This document shows positions 1 to 7,874 of a stretch of 64,000 nt of DNA, piece by piece. This DNA is from Azoarcus indigens (GTDB lineage: Bacteria; Pseudomonadota; Gammaproteobacteria; Burkholderiales; Rhodocyclaceae). The stretch lies in NCBI RefSeq assembly GCF_004361735.1, contig NZ_SNVV01000002.1, positions 1 through 64,000 on the forward strand, written 5' to 3'. The notes under the pieces were generated by a model. That model was not told the origin of the DNA, did no database searches, and was given only the letters and a program-made list of their open reading frames with translations. Positions within the stretch are counted from its first letter, which is position 1. Each line of letters starts with the position of its first letter. Made by a program: the position numbers and the translations under genes.

Positions 1-36
1 AACCCACCACAGATGCCGGATATACGACTGCAGGTG

Positions 37-111
37 ATTCAACCCGGAAAGTCAAAAACACGATCTGTCTTGATTCATGGGGGAGGCCATATATGAATGG
101 TTAGGTGGCTA
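37..111 (-). repeat. Candidate attC site of integron cassette 1 (degenerate)
   Basis: On the minus strand the stop of the 109-630 gene is followed at once by ACCTAAC (plus positions 100-106), which fits the RYYYAAC inverse core of an attC site. About 60 bp further on lies GTTGAAT (plus 37-43), which fits the GTTRRRY crossover core. An 11-bp sequence, TTAGGTGGCTA, stands at 101-111 and in inverted orientation at 630-640, so it brackets the gene as the two ends of one excisable cassette should. The internal arms of this attC are poorly symmetric, so its 3' boundary is uncertain. Confidence 0.55.
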
Positions 112-630
112 CCACTCGCCATTCGCTGGCGGACGAAGCACCGTCTTGAGGTGCGCAAAGTACTTGGGGTCTTCATTCGCGAATATTTCTTTGCCTGCAC
201 CCATATAGGCGCGGGCAAGCTCATCGTTTGCCCGATCTATATTGCCAAGCTCAAACTGTGACTGGCCAAGGCGAAGGTGAATAAACGGATTGCCGATTGC
301 TCCTGGGCAATGCATGGCGTCATTTAGCGCGGCGCTAGCGTGTTCGTAGTTCTTCGAATTGAAGTTTGCGTCGCCAATAGCTGCAAGAAGCCACGTACTA
401 GCCTCCCAGTCAGTCTTCGGGTCTGGCACGAGTTCGAGCGCTTGCAGGTACCTCTCTACGGCCTCGCGGAAGCGGCCGTTGTCCGCAAGGTCGTCGCCCT
501 CCTTGGAGAGTTGAGTGATTCGTTCGTAAACCGCGTCCGATAATTCCATTTCTTGAGCTCGAAGAAGATGGGGAGTGAGCGTTGCGACGGCGAACGCCAC
601 AACCAGAAGTAGTTTTCGAAAATGTTCCAT
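109..630 (-). CDS. Secreted TPR-repeat protein (integron cassette gene 1)
   Basis: The product is about 173 residues, starting at MEHFRKLLLV; a GTG two codons upstream is an alternative. A hydrophobic N-terminus ending near LLRAQ looks like a Sec signal peptide, so a periplasmic location is likely. The remainder is helical with TPR-like spacing: a segment rich in DLADNGRFREAVERYLQALEL is followed by NYEHASAALNDA and LGNIDRANDELARAY. No catalytic motif is visible, so a protein-protein interaction role is the only functional hint. It is the sole gene in a segment bounded by integron core sites and is less GC-rich than the neighbouring chromosome, consistent with acquisition as a mobile cassette. 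The exact function is unknown. Confidence 0.75.
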   Translation of the reverse strand: MEHFRKLLLVVAFAVATLTPHLLRAQEMELSDAVYERITQLSKEGDDLADNGRFREAVERYLQALELVPDPKTDWEASTWLLAAIGDANFNSKNYEHASAALNDAMHCPGAIGNPFIHLRLGQSQFELGNIDRANDELARAYMGAGKEIFANEDPKYFAHLKTVLRPPANGEW

Positions 631-634
631 AGCC

Positions 635-721
635 ACCTAACGTTCTCGATAAGCCGCGCCGCCACAACGGCACGAAAAGGCTCCAGCGCTTACCGGCGTC
701 GGCTTCATTGAGTTGTTGGGC
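635..721 (-). repeat. attC recombination site between two integron cassettes
   Basis: Read on the minus strand, the site starts with GCCCAAC (plus 715-721, RYYYAAC) and ends with GTTAGGT (plus 635-641, GTTRRRY). Between them are imperfect inverted arms, AAGCCG-A-CGCCG and CGGCG-CGGCTT (plus 694-705 and 651-661), that pair except for one unpaired A at 699. That is the extrahelical base typical of a folded attC bottom strand. The 87-bp length is within the usual attC range. The first core (GCCCAA) is complementary to TTGGGC at 1141-1146, the start of the same cassette, exactly as cassette structure requires. Confidence 0.85.
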
Positions 722-1146
722 ATTTATCACTCCACTGATTCGAGTTCTGATCCCTGATAACGCGTGCTCTTCCCATGCAGAATGTAACCGTAGGCTCCTT
801 CTTTGAAATGCCAGCTCAGGGACTTTAGGGACGCAGTATGAAAAGAGTGCTTGCTCCCGGCCCTGACAGCCAGTTTTTGACCCACGCTGAAGAGCGGAGC
901 ATACGGCAGTTTCTTTGCCGAGAAGGGAACAACCCGCACCGGCCCTGATTGATGCGCGAGAACGAGGTAATCGCCATCTTGATCTACGCACTCTGCAACA
1001 CATCCGCCCGCCCACTCGACCGGAAAATTACCTGCACTTCCGGGATGCGGATGCCCTTGCCCTGCGTCAAAGTTCCATATGCAGGATACCCAACTACCTC
1101 GGAGCTCATCAGGCATGTTCATCTTCCCTTAACCTATGACGCCCAA
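641..1146 (-). mobile_element. Integron gene cassette 2 (one gene plus attC)
   Basis: The unit runs from TTGGGC at 1146 (after the G of the GTTGGGC core) through one open reading frame to the G at 641 just before the next cassette. The two ends carry complementary core sequences (TTGGGC and GCCCAA), the hallmark of an inserted circular cassette. The neighbouring cassette begins at 640 with TTAGGT and shows the same relation to ACCTAA at 101-106. No integrase gene is visible in the window, so this is either the edge of an array continuing to the left or an isolated cassette cluster. Confidence 0.8.
727..1122 (-). CDS. Hypothetical protein of integron cassette 2
   Basis: The product is 131 residues, starting MNMPDELRGS, with an AAGGGAAG Shine-Dalgarno sequence just upstream of the first ATG; a second ATG two codons in is also possible. 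There is no signal peptide or membrane segment. The sequence is mostly beta-prone, with several Trp and Tyr residues (GSWVSCIWNF near the start, KSLSWHFKEGAYGYILHGKS near the end). I recognise no family. Its placement between an integron core at 1141-1147 and an attC at 635-721 makes it a genuine cassette gene rather than a chance frame. Function cannot be assigned. Confidence 0.7.
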   Translation of the reverse strand: MNMPDELRGSWVSCIWNFDAGQGHPHPGSAGNFPVEWAGGCVAECVDQDGDYLVLAHQSGPVRVVPFSAKKLPYAPLFSVGQKLAVRAGSKHSFHTASLKSLSWHFKEGAYGYILHGKSTRYQGSELESVE

Positions 1147-1159
1147 CGTGTTTTAGCCC
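1141..1159 (-). other. Integron core site upstream of cassette 2, attI-like
   Basis: On the minus strand the sequence GGGCTAAAACACGTTGGGC ends in a GTTRRRY core that forms the boundary of cassette 2. No RYYYAAC partner with matching arms is evident 60-90 bp upstream, as an attC would need. The stretch CTAAAAC just before GTT is reminiscent of the 3' end of class 1 attI (CCTAAAACAAAGTTAGGC, from memory). The site could therefore be an attI or a decayed attC. No intI gene is present between here and the iron-transport gene at 1538. Confidence 0.5.
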
Positions 1160-1442
1160 GCAAACCCGCGGGCTCATCTTTAAGCTTGCGGTATAACCCA
1201 GCCAGCCCCGCGAGCGTAAGGCCTTGGTATATAGATGGTTTTATCCATTCCCGAATTTATACACAGCGCTAAATCTGGAGTGAAACCCGGCAAGTGAGCA
1301 TCGCCGGGTTGGCGCGCCCAGAGCCTCCATGCTGAACGGATGGAGTGTAACAGCGGCCGACGGTCCTGTTTCCGCACGGCAGATGGGTGCTCCGCTGTCC
1401 GGATGACGACTCACCTTCGTCACCAACCCTGTCAATATACTT
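1160..1442. other. Intergenic stretch without a recognisable gene
   Basis: This segment separates the integron cassettes from the iron importer. Short open frames exist on both strands but none has family-like content or a convincing ribosome binding site. A GC dyad (CCCGCAAACCCGCGGG) lies at 1157-1172, just left of the core site. If an integrase or further cassette once stood here it is no longer recognisable. Confidence 0.5.
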
Positions 1443-1461
1443 AACAACAATTATCATTAAG
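1443..1461 (+). promoter_or_regulatory. Candidate Fur box upstream of the ferric-iron importer
   Basis: AACAACAATTATCATTAAG matches the 19-bp Fur consensus GATAATGATAATCATTATC at 12 positions, including the ATCATTA core. It lies in a locally AT-rich patch about 77 bp upstream of the chosen start of the periplasmic ferric-binding protein. That position suits iron-dependent repression of the three-gene operon. The match is by eye. Confidence 0.55.
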
Positions 1462-1537
1462 TTGAACTTTCGCGTTCCGCTCGGTCTGATGGCGGCCTTT
1501 GAGCTTCCGCTTCCCGCACAACGTTGGAGACACCTTG

Positions 1538-2563
1538 ATGAAAGCCGTGCAACTGTTCCGTCGCGCCACGCTGGGCGCCGTCTGCGTCAGTGCCTTCTTC
1601 TCCGGAGCGGCCGTGGCCGAGGAGATCAACCTTTACACCACCCGCGAGCCGGGGCTGGTTCAGCCGTTGTTGCAGGCTTACACCGCGAAGACCGGGGTGA
1701 AGGTGAATACGGTGTTCATGAAGGATGGGCTGCCGGAGCGGGTGGCCAGCGAGGGGGCGCGGTCGCCGGCGGATGTGTTGATGGCGGTGGATGTGAATGC
1801 GTTGGTGGACATGACCGAGAAGGGCGTGACCCAGCCGGTGAAGTCCGCCGCGCTGGAGGCGGCGGTGCCGGCGAATCTGCGCGACCCGGCGGGCAACTGG
1901 TTTGCGCTGTCTATGCGTGCGCGCACGCTGTACGAGGTGAAGGGCGGGCCTTCGAGCTTCACCTACGAGGAACTGGCGGAGCCGAAGTACAAGGGCAAGG
2001 TCTGCCTGCGCTCCGGCCAGCATCCCTACAACACCGCGTTGATCGCCCACCTGATCGCGCGTGACGGCGAGGCGGCGGCGGAGAACTGGCTGCGCGGCGT
2101 GAAGGCCAACCTGGCGCGCAAGGCGGGCGGCGGCGACCGCGAGGTGGCGCGCGACATCATGGGCGGGCTGTGCGACTTCGGCCTCGCCAATTCCTATTAC
2201 GTCGGCCTGATGCGCAGTGGCGCGGGCGGGCCGGAGCAGCAGAAGTGGGGCGAGGCCATCGACGTGGTGCTGCCCACCTTCAAGAATGGCGGCACCCACG
2301 TGAATGTGTCCGGCGCCGCCGTTGCCAAGCACGCGCCCAACAAGGAGCAGGCGGTGAAGCTGCTGGAGTTCCTGGTGTCCGACGAGGCCCAGGCCATCTA
2401 CGCCAAGGCCAACTTCGAGTACCCGGTGAAGCAGGGCGCGGCGGTCGATCCCATCATCGGCAAGATCGGCACGCTGAAGGTGGATGCGCTGCCGCTGGTG
2501 GAGATCGCCAAGCATCGCAAGGCGGCCAGCCTGCTGGTGGACAAGGTTGGCTTCGACAACTGA
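1538..2563 (+). CDS. Periplasmic ferric-iron-binding protein of an ABC importer (FbpA/FutA/AfuA type)
   Basis: The chosen start (MKAVQLFRRATL) has GGAGA about 8 bases upstream; an in-frame ATG at 1499 would add 13 unlikely residues. Residues 1-28 form a signal peptide ending AAVAEE. The mature protein begins INLYTTREPGL, the family-typical start, and carries a Tyr-Tyr pair at about 220-221 (NSYYVGLM), the position of the iron-ligating tyrosines in FbpA/FutA proteins. It should bind ferric iron, free or chelated by small anions, in the periplasm and pass it to the permease encoded directly downstream. A Fur-box-like site lies upstream. The length (341 residues) is normal for the family. Confidence 0.9.
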   Translation: MKAVQLFRRATLGAVCVSAFFSGAAVAEEINLYTTREPGLVQPLLQAYTAKTGVKVNTVFMKDGLPERVASEGARSPADVLMAVDVNALVDMTEKGVTQPVKSAALEAAVPANLRDPAGNWFALSMRARTLYEVKGGPSSFTYEELAEPKYKGKVCLRSGQHPYNTALIAHLIARDGEAAAENWLRGVKANLARKAGGGDREVARDIMGGLCDFGLANSYYVGLMRSGAGGPEQQKWGEAIDVVLPTFKNGGTHVNVSGAAVAKHAPNKEQAVKLLEFLVSDEAQAIYAKANFEYPVKQGAAVDPIIGKIGTLKVDALPLVEIAKHRKAASLLVDKVGFDN

Positions 2564-2591
2564 GGCGCTGGCCACGGCGGGGCAAGCCGCC

Positions 2592-4316
2592 GTGGCCCGT
2601 GAAAGCGTGGTGCCCTCGCGGCGCGGCGTTTTTTTCTTCCGTGCCGGCGGTGCGGGCGCCGGCTGGCTGCTGATTTGCGCGCTGGTGGCGGCGCTGGTGC
2701 TGCTGCCGATGCTGTCGTTGGCTGGCCACGCGCTGCAGGGCTCCGGTGAGCTGTGGCCGCATCTGCTGGCCTATGTGTTGCCGCAGGCGCTGCGCGACAG
2801 CCTGGTCCTGCTTGCCGGCGTGGGCGTGCTGGTGGTGCTGGTGGGCAGCGGCACCGCCTGGCTGGTCACCGGCTACGATTTTCCCGGCCGCCGGGTGCTG
2901 GGCTGGGCGCTGCTGCTGCCGCTGGCGGTGCCGACCTACATCGTCGCCTTCGCCTACCTGGACTTGTGGCACCCGGTGGGCGCGCTGCAGACCGGCCTGC
3001 GCGAGCTGCTGGGCTACAGCAACCCGCGGGATTTCCGCCTGCCGGACATCCGCTCCATGTGGGGCTGCGTCCTGCTGCTGGGTTTCGTGCTCTATCCCTA
3101 CGTCTATCTGCCGGCGCGGGCGCTGTTCCAGATGCAGGCCAGCGGGCTGATAGACGCCTCGCGCACCCTGGGCGCCGGCCCCTTCCGCTGCTTTTTCGGC
3201 GTTGCGCTGCCGCTGGCGCGGCCGGCCATCGCGGTGGGTGCCAGCCTGGCGCTGATGGAGGCGCTGAATGACATCGGCGCCGCCGAATTCCTCGGCGTGC
3301 GCACCTTCACCGTCTCCATCTATTCGACCTGGGTGAATCGCTCCAGCCTCGCTGGCGCGGCGCAGATCGCGCTGGTGATGCTGGCGGTGGTGCTGTCGCT
3401 GATCGCGCTGGAGCGTTGGGCGCGGCGGCGCCAGCGCTACGCCGCCGGCGCCCGGCAGGCGGCCCGGCTGGCGCCGCGGCGGCTGTCCGCCGGAAGCGGC
3501 CTGCTGGTGATGGCGGTGTGTGCGCTGCCGGTGTTGCTGGGTTTCCTGGTGCCGGCGGGCTACCTGGTGGTGGAGGCGGCCAGGCGCTTTCGCTACGCCG
3601 GGCTGGAGCAGACCATCCTGCGCGAAACCTTCAACACCGTGCTGATCTCCGCCATCGCCACGCTGGCGGCCACTGCGCTGGCCTTCCTGCTGGCCTACAC
3701 CCTGCGGCTGGCGCGCACGCCCTTTGCCAACGCGCTGGTGCGCTGCGCCAGCCTGGGATACGCCGTACCCGGCACGGTGCTGGCCATCGGTCTGCTGGCG
3801 CCGCTGGCGTGGTTCGATGCCCTCATCGACTCCGCTTCGACCCGCCTCTTCGGTCTTTCCACCGGCCTGTTGCTGTCCGGCTCCGGCGCGGCGCTGGCCT
3901 ATGCCTATGTGGCGCGCTTCCTGGCGGTGGGCAGCGGTGGCATCGAGGCCGGCTTCAGCAAGATTCCGCATTCCATGGACGATGCCGCGCGCTCGCTGGG
4001 CGCCAGCGCCGGCCGGGTGGCGTGGCGGGTGCATCTGCCGCTGGGCTGGCCGGCGATTGCGGCGGCCATGCTGCTCATCTTCGTCGACTGCATGAAGGAA
4101 CTGCCGGCCACGCTGCTGCTGCGGCCGCTCAACTTCGAAACCCTGGCCACCCACCTCTATGGCGAGGCCGCCCGCGGCACCTACGAGAGCGGCGCCATCG
4201 CTGCGCTGCTCATCGTGCTCGCCGGGCTGCTGCCCATCGTGCTGCTGGCGCGGGTGGGGCAGGGCAGCGCCACCGCGCCTCAGGCCGGCGCCGCGGCGGC
4301 GGTGCCCTCGGTATGA
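2592..4316 (+). CDS. Ferric-iron ABC transporter permease, fused double-domain (FbpB type)
   Basis: A membrane protein of about 574 residues with two tandem permease halves. Each half has a cytoplasmic EAA-type loop: one near LARPAIAVGASLALMEALND and a second near WPAIAAAMLLIFVDCMKELP. Fused two-half permeases are usual for FbpB/SfuB-type ferric importers. The start is uncertain: an ATG-initiated frame would overlap the preceding gene deeply, so I take GTG at 2592 (VARESVVPSRRG), which begins the protein just before a basic stretch and the first membrane helix. It lies 28 bp after the binding-protein gene and 10 bp before the ATPase gene, so the three are co-transcribed. Confidence 0.88.
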   Translation: MARESVVPSRRGVFFFRAGGAGAGWLLICALVAALVLLPMLSLAGHALQGSGELWPHLLAYVLPQALRDSLVLLAGVGVLVVLVGSGTAWLVTGYDFPGRRVLGWALLLPLAVPTYIVAFAYLDLWHPVGALQTGLRELLGYSNPRDFRLPDIRSMWGCVLLLGFVLYPYVYLPARALFQMQASGLIDASRTLGAGPFRCFFGVALPLARPAIAVGASLALMEALNDIGAAEFLGVRTFTVSIYSTWVNRSSLAGAAQIALVMLAVVLSLIALERWARRRQRYAAGARQAARLAPRRLSAGSGLLVMAVCALPVLLGFLVPAGYLVVEAARRFRYAGLEQTILRETFNTVLISAIATLAATALAFLLAYTLRLARTPFANALVRCASLGYAVPGTVLAIGLLAPLAWFDALIDSASTRLFGLSTGLLLSGSGAALAYAYVARFLAVGSGGIEAGFSKIPHSMDDAARSLGASAGRVAWRVHLPLGWPAIAAAMLLIFVDCMKELPATLLLRPLNFETLATHLYGEAARGTYESGAIAALLIVLAGLLPIVLLARVGQGSATAPQAGAAAAVPSV

Positions 4317-4326
4317 GACTCTCCCG

Positions 4327-5451
4327 ATGAACATGCCCGATCTTCCTTTCAGCGCTCGTCCGTCTTCCGCCACCGCACGCGCCGGCGATGGCTACCGGCT
4401 TGCCGCCGACGGCCTGTGGCACAGCTTCGGCGATGCCGGCGTGCTGCGCGACGTCTCGCTCAGCCTCGCGCCCGGCGAAATCCTCTGCCTGGTGGGCCCC
4501 TCCGGCTGCGGCAAGAGCACCCTGCTGCGGCTGCTGGCCGGGCTGGAGCAGGTGCAGCGCGGCAGCATCGCCCTGGATGGCGAGGTGATCGCCGACGCTC
4601 GCCGTCATGTGCTGCCGGAGAAGCGTGGCGTGGGCATGGTGTTCCAGGATTTCGCCCTGTTTCCCCACCTCAGCCTGGTGGACAACGTCGCCTTCGGGCT
4701 CGCCGGCCGGCCGGCGGCGCAGCGCCGCGCGCGGGCGCTGGAGATGCTGGCGCGGGTCGGCCTGGCCGAGCGCGCGCAGGACGCGCCGCATGCGCTGTCC
4801 GGCGGCCAGCAGCAGCGCGTCGCCCTGGCCCGCGCGCTGGCGCCGCAACCACGGCTGATGCTGCTGGACGAGCCCTTCTCCAATCTGGACGTGCGCCTGC
4901 GCCACCACCTGCGCGCCGAAACCCGGCATTTGTTGAAGGAGGGCGGCGTCGCCAGCGTGATGGTGACCCACGACCCGGACGAGGCGATGTTCATGGCCGA
5001 CCGCATCGCCCTGATGCGCGCCGGCCGCATCCTGCAGGCCGGCTCGCCGGCGGAACTGTACCGCCAGCCGGCCACGCCCTTCGCCGCTGAGTTCTTCGGC
5101 GAGGTGAATCGCTACCGCGGCAGCGTGCGCGGCGGCCGGGTGGCCACGCCGCTGGGCGAGATCGCCGCGCCCGGCCTGGCGGAAGGCGCCCCGGCCGAAG
5201 TGCTGCTGCGGCCGGAGGCCATCCATCCGCTTGCGGCCGGCGCACCTGGCGGGTTTGTCGCCGAGGTGGTGGAGGCCCACATGCTGGGCGCCTACTCCCA
5301 GCTGACGCTGGCCTTGCCGGATGGAAGGGGCGGCACGGTGTGCTGGCAGGCGCAGATGCCCAGCGCGGCTTGCCCGGCGGCGAGCGGCCATCTCCCCGTG
5401 GGGCTGTATCCGGACGGGGTGTTCGTGTTTCCGCCGGAGGCGGAGGCCTGA
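4327..5451 (+). CDS. Ferric-iron ABC transporter ATPase (FbpC type)
   Basis: A 374-residue ATPase starting MNMPDLPFSA. The Walker A motif GPSGCGKST is at about 57-65, followed by the signature LSGGQQQRVALARAL and Walker B LMLLDEPFSNLD with VTHDPDEA as switch region. A C-terminal extension of about 130 residues (from FFGEVNRYRG) fits the regulatory TOBE-like domain found in FbpC, PotA and MalK-type ATPases. It energises iron import with the two upstream products. The Shine-Dalgarno sequence is weak; the ATG at 4333 is an alternative start. The operon ends here, facing a convergent gene. Confidence 0.92.
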   Translation: MNMPDLPFSARPSSATARAGDGYRLAADGLWHSFGDAGVLRDVSLSLAPGEILCLVGPSGCGKSTLLRLLAGLEQVQRGSIALDGEVIADARRHVLPEKRGVGMVFQDFALFPHLSLVDNVAFGLAGRPAAQRRARALEMLARVGLAERAQDAPHALSGGQQQRVALARALAPQPRLMLLDEPFSNLDVRLRHHLRAETRHLLKEGGVASVMVTHDPDEAMFMADRIALMRAGRILQAGSPAELYRQPATPFAAEFFGEVNRYRGSVRGGRVATPLGEIAAPGLAEGAPAEVLLRPEAIHPLAAGAPGGFVAEVVEAHMLGAYSQLTLALPDGRGGTVCWQAQMPSAACPAASGHLPVGLYPDGVFVFPPEAEA

Positions 5452-5514
5452 GCCGCAAGGGGGGCTGCGAGGCCCCAGGCTTGGGCGGATTTCGCGGGCC
5501 GGGGCGGGTGAGCC

Positions 5515-6498
5515 TCAGGAAGGCGCGCGTGCGGCTTCATCCCCGGTAAACAAGCGTGGCACCCAGTGCAGGAAGGCGACCATGCCGAACAGCTCCACCA
5601 GCGACTGGAACACGATCACCACCACCGCCGCCTCGTAGCCGGCCGGCAGCGCCAGGGCCAGCGGCAGCACGACGAAGGAATTGCGGGTGCCGAAGCCGAA
5701 GGCCAGCGTGCGCCGCCGCGTGGCCGGCAGGCTGAAGGCGCGGCCGATCACGGCGGCGGCCAGCAGCGCCAGCGCCAGATAGGCGAGGAACACCGGCAGC
5801 ACCACCGGCAGCAGCGGCAGGGCGCTGCGCACCGCGCCCACCTGGGCCGCCGCGATCAACAGCAGCACCAGCGCCAGCAGTGGCACCGGGAACCAGGCGA
5901 GGCGATCGCGCAGTGCCGCACCCGTCGGCCGCGCCTGCGCCCAGCGTTCGGTGAAGGCCGCCAGCGCCAGCGGCGCCACGATCAACAGCAGCGCGGTCGC
6001 CGGCACCGCGCTTCCGCCCAGCGCGGCGGCTGTCTCGCCAGCCAGCATCAGCCACAGGTAGAAGGGCAGCAGCATCAACTGCAGCAGCAGGTTGGCCGGC
6101 GTGATGGCGATGGCGCGGCTGGCGTCGCCGCGGCCGAGCTGGGTGAAAGTGATGAACCAGTCGGTGCAGGGCATCAGCAGCACCAGCAGCACGCCCAGCC
6201 GCAGCGCCGGTTCCGGGGGCAGCCACTGGGCCAGCGCCCAGGCCGCCAGCGGCATCAGCACGAAGTTGCCGAGCAGGGCGGCGGCGGTGAAGCGGTGGTC
6301 GCGGAAGGCAGCCGGCAGTTCCAGCAGCGGCACCTGCACGAAGGTGGCGTACAGCAGCACGGCCAGCACCGGCCAGAGCAGGGATTCGAAGCCGCCCGCG
6401 GCGGCAGGGAAAACACTGCCGAGGGCGAGGCCGGCGGCGATGGCCAGCAGGTAGAGCCAGACTTGCCGGCGTTCGAGGGTGAGGCGCTGCAGGGACAT
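5515..6498 (-). CDS. ACR3/bile-acid:sodium-symporter-family transporter (putative arsenite exporter)
   Basis: A 327-residue, ten-helix hydrophobic protein starting MSLQRLTLERRQ. The segment MPCTDWFITFTQLGRGD (about residues 108-124) is close to the conserved PCTxWxxxFTxLxxGD-like helix of ACR3 arsenite antiporters. FGFGTRNSFVVLPLALALP near the C-terminus matches the second conserved motif of the BASS superfamily. ACR3 proteins usually sit beside arsR, arsC or arsH, but none is present here: the gene is alone and convergent with the iron importer. Arsenite export is therefore a family-based guess, and another oxyanion or organic anion is possible. Confidence 0.75.
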   Translation of the reverse strand: MSLQRLTLERRQVWLYLLAIAAGLALGSVFPAAAGGFESLLWPVLAVLLYATFVQVPLLELPAAFRDHRFTAAALLGNFVLMPLAAWALAQWLPPEPALRLGVLLVLLMPCTDWFITFTQLGRGDASRAIAITPANLLLQLMLLPFYLWLMLAGETAAALGGSAVPATALLLIVAPLALAAFTERWAQARPTGAALRDRLAWFPVPLLALVLLLIAAAQVGAVRSALPLLPVVLPVFLAYLALALLAAAVIGRAFSLPATRRRTLAFGFGTRNSFVVLPLALALPAGYEAAVVVIVFQSLVELFGMVAFLHWVPRLFTGDEAARAPS

Positions 6499-7099
6499 GT
6501 TCTTTTCGTGCGCGAGCCGCGGGTGTGCGGCCTGCAGCGTGTTGGGGGAAGGCCGAATCTAGGGACTATGCGGCGCTGCGGCAAGCGGAGCGCGACGGGG
6601 TGGGCCGGTGAAGGCGCTTTTCCGGTTTCTCGAGTATCGGGCGACGCAGGCCGGTTGCCGGGGAAAGAGGAAAGAACCGAGTGCCGCCATTCGGGGCCGG
6701 GATCATCGCTGGCCTCGAAAGCGGGCATGGTCGCAGCCACGCGCCCCTTTCCTTTTGCGGGAGAGGCTTGAGCAGAGGGGCCTGCAAAGGACGCCCGTGT
6801 GAAGGTTCCCTGGGTTTCTCCTTCTCCCCTCGCGGGAGAGGGGGAGAGGGGGTGCCCCCTCAGGGGCGGCTGGGCGTGGGCTCCGAAGGCCCCGCTCCCT
6901 TCCCCCCGATTCCCCTCCCTGGGGAGGGAGAGAAGACTGCGGCGCTTGTGAGTCCGGGTCAGCGTTGCGCCAGGGTTTCGGGGCACGGGCAGGCGGGCTG
7001 CCGGCGTGGCCGCGCACTGGAGCGCGGGTGTGGCCGGCGTGCTGACCTGGCCGCCGGATTCCTCGATGTCCGCCAGCAGGCGCTGCTGCATGAGGTTGA
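6499..7099. repeat. GC-rich noncoding stretch with stacked dyad repeats
   Basis: No gene is supported here. From about 6740 to 6935 several short inverted repeats follow one another: TCTCCC/GGGAGA around 6828-6840, GCCCC/GGGGC around 6853-6868 and CCCTCCC/GGGAGGG around 6913-6930. Similar C-run/G-run dyads recur near 26298-26330 and 44524-44560, so they look like copies of a dispersed intergenic repeat. The 6960-7100 part, read on the minus strand, contains a phrase resembling the end of a HAMP linker (FNLMQQRLLADIEE). It may be the relic of a kinase gene downstream of the broken regulator. Confidence 0.5.
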
Positions 7100-7829
7100 A
7101 GGCTGGCGGTCGTGCGCACTTCCACCGGGCCGGTGATGGCCAAACGGCGGGCCGTCATCTTCGAGGTGCGTGCACAAGCGGCTGACGCGGATGTCAATGG
7201 CGCGGTCGAAGGGGCTGCGCTCCTTGCCCTAGACACGATCCACCGGGAGGTCGCGCGACAGGGTGCGGTTGGGGGCAGCACGGTGTGCAGCACCCGGTGG
7301 TCCGAGCCGCCGGGGCCTATCACCGGGCCGGCGGGCAGGTGCAGCTGGCGGAGTGGGTGCCGAGCCGCCAGCCGGCGAAGCGCGGAATGGGGGGCTGTCC
7401 AGCTCGCCGCTCACCGGCATGCTGCGCGCCCGCCGCAGGATGACCTTGATGCGCGATGGCAGTTCGCGCGGGTCGAAGGGCTTGGGCAGGCAGTCGTCCG
7501 CGCCCATCCCGAGGCCGACGATGCGGTCCAGCAGCGCGCCGCGGGCGCTCAGCATGATGGCCGGCCGTTGCTGCGCACCCGCAGGTCGCGGCAAGGGTGA
7601 GGCCGTCTTCGCCGGGCAGCATCAGATCGAGCACAATGAGGTCGATGCGGCAGCCTTCGGCGATGCGCATCACTTCCTCGCCGTTGGTGGCGGTGTGGGT
7701 GTGGTGTCCGGCGGCGCCGAGGTAGTCGGACAGCAGCTCGCGGATCGCGGGATCGTCGCCCACGACGGGGATGTGGTCGGGCGTGGACAGGGGCGGTTTC
7801 TTACCGGCTCGCTGGCGCGCCTGTGTCAA
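7100..7829 (-). pseudogene. OmpR-family response regulator, disrupted by frameshifts and a stop
   Basis: The minus strand encodes a recognisable receiver domain that changes frame repeatedly. The first frame gives VVGDDPAIRELLSDYL and [18 protein letters not shown] with the phospho-acceptor Asp. A second frame continues with [35 protein letters not shown], including the conserved Lys. The first frame resumes with FAGWRLGT, the usual start of the winged-helix DNA-binding domain. Later pieces [13 protein letters not shown], an in-frame TAG, then RSPFDRAIDIRVSRL complete a degraded output domain. At least three shifts plus the stop rule out a functional full-length protein. The sensor partner appears lost too. 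An intact OmpR-type regulator lies at 10678. Confidence 0.8.
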
Positions 7830-7874
7830 GCGGGTTTGTAATGGATTTGTTTTGAGCCGCGGGGGACGCCGCCC

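Noticed and set aside
2454-4373. A 639-codon minus-strand frame opposite the iron permease
   Set aside because: Gln/Arg/His-rich low-complexity translation typical of antisense reading of membrane-protein genes; the plus-strand permease is unmistakable.
5566-6771. A 401-codon plus-strand frame opposite the ACR3-like gene
   Set aside because: Gln/Arg/Gly-rich shadow without domain or ribosome binding site.
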